Shown here piece after piece: positions 8,208 through 16,212 of a stretch of DNA of 22,893 nucleotides. The DNA is from Deltaproteobacteria bacterium (GTDB taxonomy: Bacteria > Desulfobacterota > Desulfobaccia > Desulfobaccales > Desulfobaccaceae), in contig VGSX01000020.1 in NCBI GenBank assembly GCA_016874895.1, forward strand, positions 1 to 22,893, given 5' to 3'. The notes beneath the pieces were generated by a model. It saw only the letters and a program-made list of their open reading frames with translations. It had not been told where the DNA came from and did not search any database. Positions within the stretch are counted from its first letter, which is position 1, and every line of letters starts with the position of its first letter. A program made the position numbers and the translations under genes.

Positions 8208-8699
8208 TTAGGGGGACTGGCGGGGTCCGGCGAAATGCCCGGCTACCGTCTTATCCATTAAGATAGCTGCGATCTCGGCTTGTCGATATTCTTCGGCAAT
8301 CATTAACGGGGTTTTCCCTGCCGGATTTTTTTCGCTGGGACTCATCCCGGCCTCTAAAAAAACCTGGACCGCGTAAATATTTCCTGCCTTAATCTGCTGG
8401 AAGAAAACCTCCTGGCGGTAAGGAAGGTTCATCTGCCATAATTCCAGGCGGGCTTCCTCCCGCCGTTGCAGCTCCTGGTGGACGGTGAACCGATAGACGA
8501 ACAGATCGGCCAGAAGCACTGCCACCGCCAGGGCCGCCAGGAGCCAGCCCCGGGGCAGATGGCGCTTCCAGTTCGACGATGCCGGGTTGATGGCGACCGC
8601 AGGCCGAGGCGGCACTGGCTGGCCGCATTTCTCACAGAACCGCTGGTTGCTTCCCGGGGACGCCCCGCACTGTTCACAAAAAAAAGCTGGTGAACTCAC
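8208..8699 (-). CDS. Zinc-ribbon, single-pass membrane protein with ankyrin-like tail
   Basis: A 163-residue protein: zinc ribbon (C8, C11, C22, C25), transmembrane helix at about 50-69, a charged helix, then an ankyrin-like segment at about 97-150 (FFQQIKAGNIYAVQVFLEAGM, then PAGKTPLMIAEEY), enough for one to two repeats. If the ribbon is cytoplasmic, the ankyrin-like tail is periplasmic. The start is a GTG at 8697-8699 with GAGGGG upstream, only 11 bp after the stop of the previous gene; an in-frame extension further upstream would read through that gene's ribbons out of frame and is unlikely. Ankyrin repeats bind proteins, so a scaffold or partner-recognition role is plausible but unproven. 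Confidence 0.8.
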   Translation of the reverse strand: MSSPAFFCEQCGASPGSNQRFCEKCGQPVPPRPAVAINPASSNWKRHLPRGWLLAALAVAVLLADLFVYRFTVHQELQRREEARLELWQMNLPYRQEVFFQQIKAGNIYAVQVFLEAGMSPSEKNPAGKTPLMIAEEYRQAEIAAILMDKTVAGHFAGPRQSP

Positions 8700-8710
8700 G
8701 GCTTTTCCCC

Positions 8711-9499
8711 TCACCCCTGGGGAATCGCCTGACCGCAGGTGCTGCAGAAACGTTCGTCGGGCTCCAGGGACGCGCCGCAACGAGGGCAAGCAACCTTTGG
8801 CCCGGCAGTCCCGGGCGGAACCGGCGCCCCGCAGGCCCGGCAAAATTTGGCGGTGGCCGTTAGGGTGGCCTGGCAGTGCGGACAGGTCAGCCCCGCCGGC
8901 GGGACGGCCATCGGGGGCGCGGCCGCCTGCGTCACGGGTGAGCCGCAGGCCCGGCAAAACTTTGCCGTGGGAGACAGCGGCGCCCGGCAGTGCGGACAGA
9001 TAGCAGCCCCGGAGGTCAGAGGCGCCGATGGTATCGGTGGCGGCGGTGGTGGCATGGCTCCTGGCGGTGGCGGGGGGGCCATCGCGCCCAGCGGCGGCGG
9101 TCCTGGTCGTAAGCCGGCGCCGCCGGACAGGTCTCGGGGAATCAGGGCCCCCAGGCCGTCCCGCCAGCGGAAACTGGAGGCCTTGAACAGCACCCCGATG
9201 CCGGCCAGCAGCACCAGCCAGCCATAACTCAGGTCCACCATGGCTGGCAGATTCAGGGCGTCCATGAACTTGCTCAAAACCAGCAACAGAACCACCATGG
9301 CCGGAAGTAGTAAAGGCTTATAGTCCTTCCGCCAGACCAGATAAGCCGAAAACCCGATCATGGCCAGGAGCATGCCTTTATAGTAAAACGGCAGATCGAA
9401 AAAGCAGACGCTATGGCTGCCCGCACTCAAGAGGGGGGCAAAGCAGCCCCCCAAGAGGAGGGCGCAGCCGGAAAATCCCCAGATTTGCTGTTTTTCCAT
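8711..9499 (-). CDS. Polytopic membrane protein with three C-terminal zinc ribbons
   Basis: A 262-residue protein. Four hydrophobic helices occupy roughly residues 8-106, followed by a proline/glycine-rich linker (about 128-160) and three consecutive zinc ribbons: C168/C171/C182/C185, C206/C209/C220/C223 and C238/C241/C252/C255, each in the form C-x2-C-x10-C-x2-C with a conserved K/R-F-C before the third cysteine. The ribbons are probably cytoplasmic. Tandem ribbons of this kind bind protein or nucleic acid partners in other families, but no partner can be assigned here. The gene lies 11 bp before the ankyrin-tailed ribbon protein, so the two are probably co-translated. The long proline runs make the opposite strand look artificially open. 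Confidence 0.85.
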   Translation of the reverse strand: MEKQQIWGFSGCALLLGGCFAPLLSAGSHSVCFFDLPFYYKGMLLAMIGFSAYLVWRKDYKPLLLPAMVVLLLVLSKFMDALNLPAMVDLSYGWLVLLAGIGVLFKASSFRWRDGLGALIPRDLSGGAGLRPGPPPLGAMAPPPPPGAMPPPPPPIPSAPLTSGAAICPHCRAPLSPTAKFCRACGSPVTQAAAPPMAVPPAGLTCPHCQATLTATAKFCRACGAPVPPGTAGPKVACPRCGASLEPDERFCSTCGQAIPQG

Positions 9500-9599
9500 A
9501 TATCGTGTCCCTGTCAGGCCTGGGATTCAGGGCTCGGGCCGTTGGGTGGCCAGTTAGTCCGGCCCAACCAGAGGGTCGGGCAAAGGCTGCACCTTTGTT

Positions 9600-9977
9600 T
9601 CAGTCCAGCCCGGGCGTAATAGTGCCGGCCACGCCGGTGGCCTTGTCCACCGCATACCAGGCCACCGTAGTGGCGCGGGGCGGCAGGCCGGCTTCGGCGG
9701 GCAGGAACATCACCAGGCGTAAGACATAGCGTTGGGGCTCTTCTTCGTGCAGGATGACTTTATGCTTATAAGGAACCGATCTGCCCAGCAATTCTCGCAC
9801 CTCCGGCAGATTCTCCACCACCGTGACAGCCTCCTGGGCCGAAATCGCCGGGGCCGCGGCCAGGACCGCAGGAATATCTCCCGGGAAAACCTCAGGGGAG
9901 ACGGCCATAACAACGAAAACCAGGCAGCCCCTGAGCAGCCTGCCTGCCCCGAAACGTGTAACATCCCTAATAACCAT
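9600..9977 (-). CDS. Small exported protein of unknown function, PepSY-like pattern
   Basis: A 125-residue product with a signal sequence (LLRGCLVFVVMAVSPEVFPG) and a mature region beginning AISAQEAVTVVENLPEVRELL, then a strand-rich part ending AWYAVDKATGVAGTITPG. The ISAQEAV...VDKATG pattern is similar in order to PepSY-type domains, which are often small periplasmic inhibitory modules. I cannot confirm this without a profile search. The RBS is weak (AGAAGAG). It sits between two zinc-ribbon genes on the same strand. Confidence 0.7.
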   Translation of the reverse strand: MVIRDVTRFGAGRLLRGCLVFVVMAVSPEVFPGDIPAVLAAAPAISAQEAVTVVENLPEVRELLGRSVPYKHKVILHEEEPQRYVLRLVMFLPAEAGLPPRATTVAWYAVDKATGVAGTITPGLD

Positions 9978-10035
9978 GGAAATTTTCTCTTCTCAGGCAT
10001 GATCCTGAGGGCTTCCCCCCGGTGGGGAGCGTTTC

Positions 10036-11400
10036 TTAAAATTTCAGGCCGCAGCCACCACAGAATTTGGCCCCGGGCTTCAACGTTCGGCCGCAATTCG
10101 GGCAGGCCGTGGGTGGAACCGGAGTGGGGGCCACTGCCGCGCCGCAATTCCGGCAGAATCTGGCGCCCTCCTTTAGGGGCCCCTGGCATTGGGGGCAGAG
10201 GGCCGGCGCGGCCTGAGACGGCGCTGCCGGCGAAACCGGAAAGGCCCCCGGCTCCGGGGGAAGACTCACGGCCGCCCCGCAGCGGGGGCAAAACTTATCG
10301 CTGACATCCACTGGCCCCAGGCAGCGCGAGCAGGTGTTTAGATCTGGGGCCGGGGTAGTACGGACCCGAGGCGGAGCCATATCCCTTTTCTTGGGAGGCT
10401 GAGGCGGCGGGGGCATTTCCGGCGCCCCCCGAGGCTCTAACAGGCGGCGTACCATCTGCAGGGCGTTGGTGGCGTCGGCTTCGAAGAGTTGCACAGTGGC
10501 TTCCTGTTCTTGCACCGTGAGCCAAACGGCCAGCCAAATCGCGGCCGCACAGCGGAAAATGGTGGTCTGGGACACGACAAAACGGCGGTCCACAGCAGTG
10601 AACATTTGGGTAATACCGCCGGTGTTGATCAGTTGCCCCAAGGAGGTGGCCAAAAGATATCCAGCCTGGGTAAAAGTAAACTCCCCGGCGGTACGGATCA
10701 TAAGCCCCGCGTCTTGCAGGCCGGCCAAGCCTTCAGTCATCTGCCCCCGAGCCAGTTGCAGCTGCGTTGGGGCCACTAAACGTCCGGCGGTTACGGCCCA
10801 GCGCGTGTCTGTAGCAGAAAGCCCTTGATTGAGCTGGTCCTCCAGCAGCTCCGGGGAGAATGTGGGTTGAGGCTGGGAAGCCCGGGCCAAACGAGCTTTA
10901 AGCCGGGCCGTCTGCAAGGCGTCGGCCGCAGACAGCAGAGCGGTGTAGCCCGACAACCATAGGACATAAGGAGTTCCCCCAGGCTTCGCCGCCATGGCCG
11001 TTAAGCCCAGCATCTCGTCCACCAGCACGGTGGCGTAGGTTGCCGAAGGCAGCAAAGCGAAGTCAAAAGTGCCTTCTTTGGCTGTCTGGGAGACATAGGG
11101 ACCGTTTTCTGATCCCTGGGTAAAAAGCGCCTGTTTCCACACCGGGGTTCCGGCGCGGTTGAACAGCACCGAAACCAAGCGTTGCGGAGATGCAGCCACC
11201 CGCAGGGCGGCTTCCACTTCAGCGGTCAGCCCATGGCCTTCCGGGGTCAAAATGCTTGTGCCCTGGAGTACGGCGGCAGACGGGGCCGGGGTTACGTGAA
11301 GCTCAGACTCTGGCTGAGGCTGGAGCCCTGCCAACGACAAAGCCGCAGCCAGTTGCTCCTGGTTGAGTTGAAACCGGAAGGGGGTGAGCATGGGTGTCAT
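10036..11400 (-). CDS. Unknown cytosolic domain with three C-terminal zinc ribbons
   Basis: A 454-residue protein with no signal sequence or membrane helix. Residues 1-330 form an alpha/beta domain I do not recognise (FRFQLNQEQLAAALSLAGLQ..., FDFALLPSATYATVLVDEMLGL). A proline/basic linker follows, then three zinc ribbons near 355-378, 396-418 and 428-450 (TCSRCLG...KFCPRCG, LCPQCQG...RFCRNCG, ACPNCGR...KFCGGCG). ATG at 11398-11400 is chosen because AAGGAG precedes it and it overlaps the previous stop as ATGA, a standard coupling arrangement; an upstream in-frame ATG would overlap the previous gene by 49 bp. The tight coupling to the 284-residue gene and to the toxin-like gene before it suggests these three proteins work together, for example as effector, specificity/immunity partner and chaperone. 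That is inference. Confidence 0.85.
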   Translation of the reverse strand: MTPMLTPFRFQLNQEQLAAALSLAGLQPQPESELHVTPAPSAAVLQGTSILTPEGHGLTAEVEAALRVAASPQRLVSVLFNRAGTPVWKQALFTQGSENGPYVSQTAKEGTFDFALLPSATYATVLVDEMLGLTAMAAKPGGTPYVLWLSGYTALLSAADALQTARLKARLARASQPQPTFSPELLEDQLNQGLSATDTRWAVTAGRLVAPTQLQLARGQMTEGLAGLQDAGLMIRTAGEFTFTQAGYLLATSLGQLINTGGITQMFTAVDRRFVVSQTTIFRCAAAIWLAVWLTVQEQEATVQLFEADATNALQMVRRLLEPRGAPEMPPPPQPPKKRDMAPPRVRTTPAPDLNTCSRCLGPVDVSDKFCPRCGAAVSLPPEPGAFPVSPAAPSQAAPALCPQCQGPLKEGARFCRNCGAAVAPTPVPPTACPNCGRTLKPGAKFCGGCGLKF

Positions 11401-12251
11401 GGGATCTCCTTCGTCCCGGTAGCTTTGAGCACATCTTCCGGCCACCAGACTTTCCCCGACTGGATGCGGGTCAGGCTGCGCCGCCCCGGCAGTCCAAGGT
11501 AGGCGCAGCCGGCAGGGGTATTCCTCAGGGTGAGCGATTGGTCTCCGGGGGCAATCCAGTATAGTCGACCCTGGGTGATCCAGGGCAGCAGATCGAAATC
11601 AAAATCTTCCAGTGCTTCCCTTTCGGTATTCCAGCCCGCTTCCCCGTTTGGACCGATCAACCAATACATATTGGCGCCCCAAGTGTTAACCCGGGGCAGG
11701 TCAGCAGGCTGCGGTCGGGCAAAGTAGGTTATGGCATACCCTTGATGACCGCCGATGTCAATGGCCGATATCACCGCCCGGAGTGCCTGGTGCTTAAGGA
11801 TCCGGGGGACTACGTAAGGCGCTTCCGGCCCCGGACGGCATAAAAAGGGAAACAGGGGGGGCGCTCCGGTAAGTCGCAAGGCGCCCGTCAGGGCGAAAAA
11901 CGTAGCCAGATGCAGGTCCCGCCGGGGACGAACCGCTCCTTCATAATTCCACCACAAACCGTCCAGCCCCATGTAGTCCAGGGAATGATACAGGATCTGG
12001 TCGGTGAAGGGGCAGCGGCAGATGGGAACCACGGGCAACCCCGCGCCATAGGCCTCCGTCAAGGTTGTCAGCCGGGCAACGTACATCCCCAGGTGTTGGC
12101 TTAACCGCAAAGCATCCAGACCGGTCGCCCTACCTAGAAGTTCTTCCACCTCCGCCAGGCTGCGGCTTGTAGCGAAGTATTCATCCAACAAAGCCCGGCG
12201 AGCTGCCGGGGTAAAGGCCAAACCGGTGCCGGAACTCAACTGGGGGGACAT
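11397..12251 (-). CDS. Unknown protein coupled to the toxin-like gene
   Basis: A 284-residue protein without signal sequence or membrane segments. It has a helical N-terminus (FTPAARRALLDEYFATSRSLAEVEELL) and an aromatic-rich middle (LDYMGLDGLWWNYEG, GHQGYAITYFARP) that I cannot place in a family. The gene begins inside the last codons of the toxin-like gene (16-bp overlap, GGGAG upstream of its ATG) and ends in an ATGA overlap with the next gene. Overlap on both sides is typical of genes whose products are made in fixed ratio. A cytosolic partner of a secreted toxin would fit an immunity protein or chaperone, but this is positional reasoning only. Confidence 0.8.
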   Translation of the reverse strand: MSPQLSSGTGLAFTPAARRALLDEYFATSRSLAEVEELLGRATGLDALRLSQHLGMYVARLTTLTEAYGAGLPVVPICRCPFTDQILYHSLDYMGLDGLWWNYEGAVRPRRDLHLATFFALTGALRLTGAPPLFPFLCRPGPEAPYVVPRILKHQALRAVISAIDIGGHQGYAITYFARPQPADLPRVNTWGANMYWLIGPNGEAGWNTEREALEDFDFDLLPWITQGRLYWIAPGDQSLTLRNTPAGCAYLGLPGRRSLTRIQSGKVWWPEDVLKATGTKEIP

Positions 12252-14251
12252 TGATGTGCTCCCGTATATTGTTGGCTGCCTACTACAATAGGCTTGCCGG
12301 AAAAACCGATATTCACCAGGTTCTCGTTCTTGCCCAAGATTGTATTCATGATACTTTGTTCCACCGGATTTTTAGGTTGCCAACTCATCAGGTCGCCATG
12401 CTCAATCAACCCCTGGCTTTTCATATCATGATAAAGATTGTCCAAAACATGGTCGGAGATCTTCGTGCCATTAGGATTAACGGGATCAGTGAGGCTGAAG
12501 AGGTCATTATCCCCCACAAAGGCCTTGCCCTGGGTACTGGGGTCGGTATTGAGACCGGTGTTAAGCACTACGCCGTTTTGGTCAACCTGGATCTTGCCTT
12601 GGCCCTGTAACAACTCGACCTTATGAGACTGATCCAGAAATTCATCGAAACGCTGGGCATACTTGTCCATGATCTTGTTCCATTGCGCAGCGCTCATATC
12701 CGGGGGCCGGGCAGGCAATTCGGGCAGGAAATAGCCGACTTTACCCAGATCGTTGCCATTGGCCCCCAAGTAAATGTCTTCGAGGCTGATGGTCTTCATT
12801 TTGAGATCAACCGGTTTGGGGGGATAGCCATCCACCAGATACTTATAAGAATCTGGGTTGGTGGGACGGAAATTTAAGTCTACTCCGTATTTATCCGCCA
12901 GATATTGGAGCCACTTGGCGTTTTGGGGGGGAATGCCTGCCTGGCCAGGGGTAACGGCATCTCCCAGGTTCAATTGTTTGAAAGGCACAGAACTGCCCGG
13001 AGCGTATTCCGGGTAGGAGTCGAACAGCTTGATATCCATCCCCATAGAATCTTCAAACATCTTCTTAAAATCCGAGAGAATACTCGGAGCCTGATAATTC
13101 AGGGCATCACCCCATTTGCCTTCCCCTAGCAGCCCCAGGCTCCCTTTGACATTTTTGAAAGTATCCATGACATCCACTGCGATAAATCCGTCCAGGGCGG
13201 CGCTGCTGACAATGTCCCACATACTGGCATTGGGGTCCGCCAGGGTCTGGATGGTATTGAGGGGCAGATTTTCCTCGCCCAGTTGCTTCATCCCCACTTT
13301 TAACGCATCCAGGACGCCAAACTCCTGTCCCGCCGCCTCTGCCCCCAAAGCCGCCTCTTTCATGGCATCCCAGGCAGCATAGCTTTGGAAGAAGACTTCT
13401 GAGGATCCCCCGGTGGCAAAACCAGCGCCGATGCGTATGAAGGGGTTGTGGGCGACGTAATCCACCCCAGCCGCAGTATCGTTCCACATACCAGAGGTAA
13501 AGTCTCCCCAGAAGTTGGGTTGAAACATCTCTTCCGGCAGGTTGTCCCGGGTAATCTTATTGCCCAGGATATTTTTCAGCTTGTCCACATAATCCTGGTT
13601 GACGGAGCCATCCGGGTTAATGGCGTTCTTGTTGGCAGCCTCCCAAAGTTCGGGATAATCATGCTTCAGGGCGTACTTCTGGACTTTTTCCAATTCGTTC
13701 CAGGCCCTCTCGCTGTCACGGATGTCCTGTTGCAATTTGAGCAGGTCATCTCTGAACCAATCCTGATTACTTTTCCTACATTCCTCCAGGAACTTTTGTT
13801 GTTGTTGTTCAAACCATTTATTGTTGGCAATTTCCTGATCAATATATTTCTGGGCGTCTTTGGGGTCCACCCAACGTCCGTCGTACCAGACATCCCCGGG
13901 TCTGCCCGGATAGTCGTCTCTGCCTGCTTCATAATCCGGACTCCAGTTCACCAGGGGGTCACCATACTCATCTTTTATGGTTGGCCCGAGGCCCACCGGC
14001 ACCACGGGACTTTCCTGGACCTGCCCTCCCCATCCCACTCCCGACGGGAGAAACCCCGTAGCCCCGGACAGCAATGGCCCCAGCAGGCTGGCCAAAATGC
14101 CCATGATTCCCCCGACAATGGCCAGGACCGCATTGTAGCCCGCGGTCTCTTCGCAGTCCGCCGGGCTGGAGCAGTCATGGGCCCCGAGGCTCCCGGCCAG
14201 CAGGACCACCAGCAATGCGGCCATCAAAAGGCGAATACCGCTGCTACGCAT
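12236..14251 (-). CDS. Secreted 671-residue toxin-like protein, possible nucleotidyl-cyclase-like C-terminus
   Basis: The ATG at 14249-14251 has GGAGG eight bases upstream and gives a clean signal peptide (residues 1-24, cleavage before HDCSS). The mature protein has two early cysteines (C27, C33), a hydrophobic Gly/Ala-rich segment at about 40-62, a PGDVWYDGRWVDP motif near 110-125, a Gln/Glu-rich helical stretch to about 190, and a Gly/Ala-rich helical middle. The last 200 residues contain, in order, FRPTNPDS...DGYPPKPVDLKMKT (K479, K484, K486), VGYFLP, GDNDLFSLTDP (D581, D583), and a terminal HGDLMSWQPKNP (N628). In edema factor/ExoY-type cyclases I recall the same order: RPVN, K-x4-H-x-K, GYIP, DYDLFA, and a late H...N. 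Spacing here is shorter and the late catalytic histidine is not evident, so this is a remote resemblance. It could also be a different toxin fold. Confidence 0.85.
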   Translation of the reverse strand: MRSSGIRLLMAALLVVLLAGSLGAHDCSSPADCEETAGYNAVLAIVGGIMGILASLLGPLLSGATGFLPSGVGWGGQVQESPVVPVGLGPTIKDEYGDPLVNWSPDYEAGRDDYPGRPGDVWYDGRWVDPKDAQKYIDQEIANNKWFEQQQQKFLEECRKSNQDWFRDDLLKLQQDIRDSERAWNELEKVQKYALKHDYPELWEAANKNAINPDGSVNQDYVDKLKNILGNKITRDNLPEEMFQPNFWGDFTSGMWNDTAAGVDYVAHNPFIRIGAGFATGGSSEVFFQSYAAWDAMKEAALGAEAAGQEFGVLDALKVGMKQLGEENLPLNTIQTLADPNASMWDIVSSAALDGFIAVDVMDTFKNVKGSLGLLGEGKWGDALNYQAPSILSDFKKMFEDSMGMDIKLFDSYPEYAPGSSVPFKQLNLGDAVTPGQAGIPPQNAKWLQYLADKYGVDLNFRPTNPDSYKYLVDGYPPKPVDLKMKTISLEDIYLGANGNDLGKVGYFLPELPARPPDMSAAQWNKIMDKYAQRFDEFLDQSHKVELLQGQGKIQVDQNGVVLNTGLNTDPSTQGKAFVGDNDLFSLTDPVNPNGTKISDHVLDNLYHDMKSQGLIEHGDLMSWQPKNPVEQSIMNTILGKNENLVNIGFSGKPIVVGSQQYTGAHQCPPS

Positions 14252-14813
14252 CACGCCACCTCCAGGTACGCAAGCCTGTCCCCAACACCACCCCCCAGAG
14301 CCCCATGCCAATAATCCCATTGGCCACAAACTCCTGATCCTCCCAACTGGCCTGCAGCACGCTCGGATAGGCCGCCAGTCTTACCACCTGAATCAGCATC
14401 ACAAACACCAGGCCGGCCAGGGCCCCGCCCCGGGGCCGCACCAGAGCGAACATCATTCCCAAGAGAATGCCCATCCAGAGGTGATAGCCCCATCCCAAAA
14501 ACAGGGCCAGGGAATGGGAAGCGGGCAGCCCGGTGATAATATGCCCGAAAACCGGCTGCACCCGGTAGGGGTCGAAGGGCAGGGCCAGGAGGAGTTTTAT
14601 GAGCAGTCGATAGAGATCGTAGACCAGGGTGGCCACCAGACCCCAGAACACGCCCCCCAGGAGGACGCCGCAGAGCCGGTGCAGGTTATAGTCCTGCCCC
14701 CGCCCCCAGAGGATGGCGCCGGCCAGGAGTAGACCCAGGGGCATGGCCGCCACCGACACCATGTAGGCCAGGGGCATAACGCCCCAGAAATATCCCGCCC
14801 CGGCCCCCAGCAC
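14244..14813 (-). CDS. Polytopic membrane protein of unknown function
   Basis: At least five hydrophobic helices in 189 residues (YMVSVAAMPLGLLLAGAILW, LCGVLLGGVFWGLVATLVYDL, SLALFLGWGYHLWMGILLGMMFAL, GALAGLVFVMLIQVVRL, FVANGIIGMGLWGVVLGTGL). The stop overlaps the start of the toxin-like gene by 8 bp, so the two are translationally coupled. The start is uncertain: the GTG at 14811-14813 lacks an RBS, and the open frame continues upstream (RRRLPEAVFAAALAALVLG) into the gap after the previous gene without an ATG. GGAGGA around 14870 may be the true RBS for a non-ATG start, or there may be an indel near 14860. It could be an export or anchoring partner of the secreted protein; no family is recognised. 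Confidence 0.7.
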   Translation of the reverse strand: MLGAGAGYFWGVMPLAYMVSVAAMPLGLLLAGAILWGRGQDYNLHRLCGVLLGGVFWGLVATLVYDLYRLLIKLLLALPFDPYRVQPVFGHIITGLPASHSLALFLGWGYHLWMGILLGMMFALVRPRGGALAGLVFVMLIQVVRLAAYPSVLQASWEDQEFVANGIIGMGLWGVVLGTGLRTWRWRDA

Positions 14814-14938
14814 CAGGGCGGCCAGGGCCGCAGCGAATACCGCCTCAGGCAGGCGTCGGCGGGGCTCCGCAATTCCTCCGGGCTCAGGTGGGTTAGGGCG
14901 CGGATGGGACTCGGCGGCTGTTTCAGAGGCTGACCGGT

Positions 14939-15904
14939 TTATGGCTGCTGCCCCTTTCTGGCCATCAGGCCCTTGATTCCGGCCAGCAGGTCCCCTGAAC
15001 GCGGCACCAGCATTAAGTACCCCATGACCAGGCCCACCAGCACCACCAACTGCTCTTTCAGGGCAGGGTCCGTCACCCGCCTCTGGTTGGTGATCACCAG
15101 GGCCAGGAGGGTGGGAACCAGCACCACGGCCACTATCCGGAGAAACTTGGGCACCTTATCCCGGCCGGCGAAAAACCCGCTCAAAGAGCGCTGCACCTCC
15201 GGGCCATACCGTCCGGTAAGAAAAGTGAACAACCCGATGAGGGCTGGAAAGGCTTTCTGAGGGACAAAGCCGGTATGTCCCCCGGTCTGGTAATGCGCTC
15301 CGGCCCAGACGATGACGAAGAACAGGGTGGACAGGGCCGGAGCCACCAGAAACCGCACCCCTTCCGGCAATTTCGTGAGGTTACGGGCCATCAGGCCGGC
15401 CAGTTGCCGGCGCAACAGAAAAACGCAAAGCGCGGTGAGCAGGGGGACCAGCAGGATGAAAACCGCAATCATGGCGGAGCACAGGTACATTTCCGGAGTA
15501 CCCTCCCGATACATGTACATGCTGCAATTGCCCGGCGGCACCAGAGCAAGGAATATCCGGGGCAGCCAACTGAAAGGAGTCCACAAGACAAAGGACAGAA
15601 CCGCACTCAAGACAATGACCGCCGCTGCCTGGACAATTCCCGAAGTATCCGCCCCCGGCAATCCTGGGAGCGAGGCTGCCTGGGGCGCCGGGCCGCGGCC
15701 GTCGGCGGGCGGCAGCCAGGCGCTACGGCTGGCATCATAGTACAGCCAAGCCCCGCTGGCTCCCTCAATGGTCCACCAGATGCCCTGCTGGTCCTGGAGA
15801 CGCAGCTCTTGACAGGCTTGCAGAAATTTTTCCTGGGAGAGACTGCCGTTGCGGTGGGCCGCCACCAGGTGGCGGTAACGGACTTCCAGCTCTTGAGGGT
15901 CCAT
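14939..15904 (-). CDS. Polytopic membrane protein with N-terminal WYD-like module
   Basis: A 321-residue protein and the first gene of the cluster. Residues 1-45 form a helical hairpin of SHOCT-like appearance (YRHLVAAHRNGSLSQEKFLQACQELRLQD); residues 46-68 form a small aromatic module (GIWWTIEGASGAWLYYDASRSAWLPP) that I recall as a short domain in multi-domain bacterial membrane proteins, often with zinc ribbons. About eight transmembrane helices follow (from about 88 to 310), with no recognisable transport or enzyme motif. ATG at 15902-15904 has GAGGAG upstream. It is preceded by a 300-bp AT-rich gap with a candidate promoter, so transcription of the cluster probably starts here. The VWYDGRW phrase in the toxin-like protein echoes this module loosely. 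Confidence 0.8.
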   Translation of the reverse strand: MDPQELEVRYRHLVAAHRNGSLSQEKFLQACQELRLQDQQGIWWTIEGASGAWLYYDASRSAWLPPADGRGPAPQAASLPGLPGADTSGIVQAAAVIVLSAVLSFVLWTPFSWLPRIFLALVPPGNCSMYMYREGTPEMYLCSAMIAVFILLVPLLTALCVFLLRRQLAGLMARNLTKLPEGVRFLVAPALSTLFFVIVWAGAHYQTGGHTGFVPQKAFPALIGLFTFLTGRYGPEVQRSLSGFFAGRDKVPKFLRIVAVVLVPTLLALVITNQRRVTDPALKEQLVVLVGLVMGYLMLVPRSGDLLAGIKGLMARKGQQP

Positions 15905-16212
15905 GAGGCTCTCCTCGAGACAGAGAAGATCTGCCGGGGCACCCTTCCTGGCCTCGGATGACCAAGTATAAAAACGGAATGTGACAGGTGAAAAAAACTG
16001 CGCTTTTATTTAAGTTATTTTAAAAGTAATTCCATTGATCGGGATAGAACTAAGTAACTTTAAACGTTATTACTTTTGTTAATGGTGTCCTTTCAACCCA
16101 ACTGCCGTTTAATATTCTGATGTTTTTAATATCAATATCATGATTTTTACCTGCTTAAGCTAAAAAGTCAAGCCGAAATACACTGCCTTACAGCTGCCCG
16201 GCGTTATGACCC
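15905..16212. other. AT-rich gap between the two minus-strand operons
   Basis: About 300 bp between the stop of the propeller gene and the first gene of the zinc-ribbon/toxin-like cluster. No ORF of interest and no stem-loop with a T-tract is visible, so a terminator for the ABC operon could not be identified and readthrough into the cluster cannot be excluded. The right half carries a candidate promoter for the cluster. Confidence 0.5.
16068..16096 (-). promoter_or_regulatory. Candidate promoter of the zinc-ribbon/toxin-like cluster
   Basis: On the minus strand TTGAAA (16096-16091) is followed after 17 bases by GTAATA (16073-16068); shifting by one gives TAATAA with an 18-base spacer. It lies about 160 bp upstream of the first ATG at 15904, leaving a long AT-rich leader. 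Other AT-rich hexamers exist in the gap, so this is one candidate among several. Confidence 0.3.

Noticed and set aside
13448..14314. Long plus-strand open frame (288 codons) opposite the toxin-like gene
   Set aside because: It mirrors a well-supported minus-strand gene with signal peptide and RBS, has no recognisable domain, and its openness follows from the codon use of that gene.
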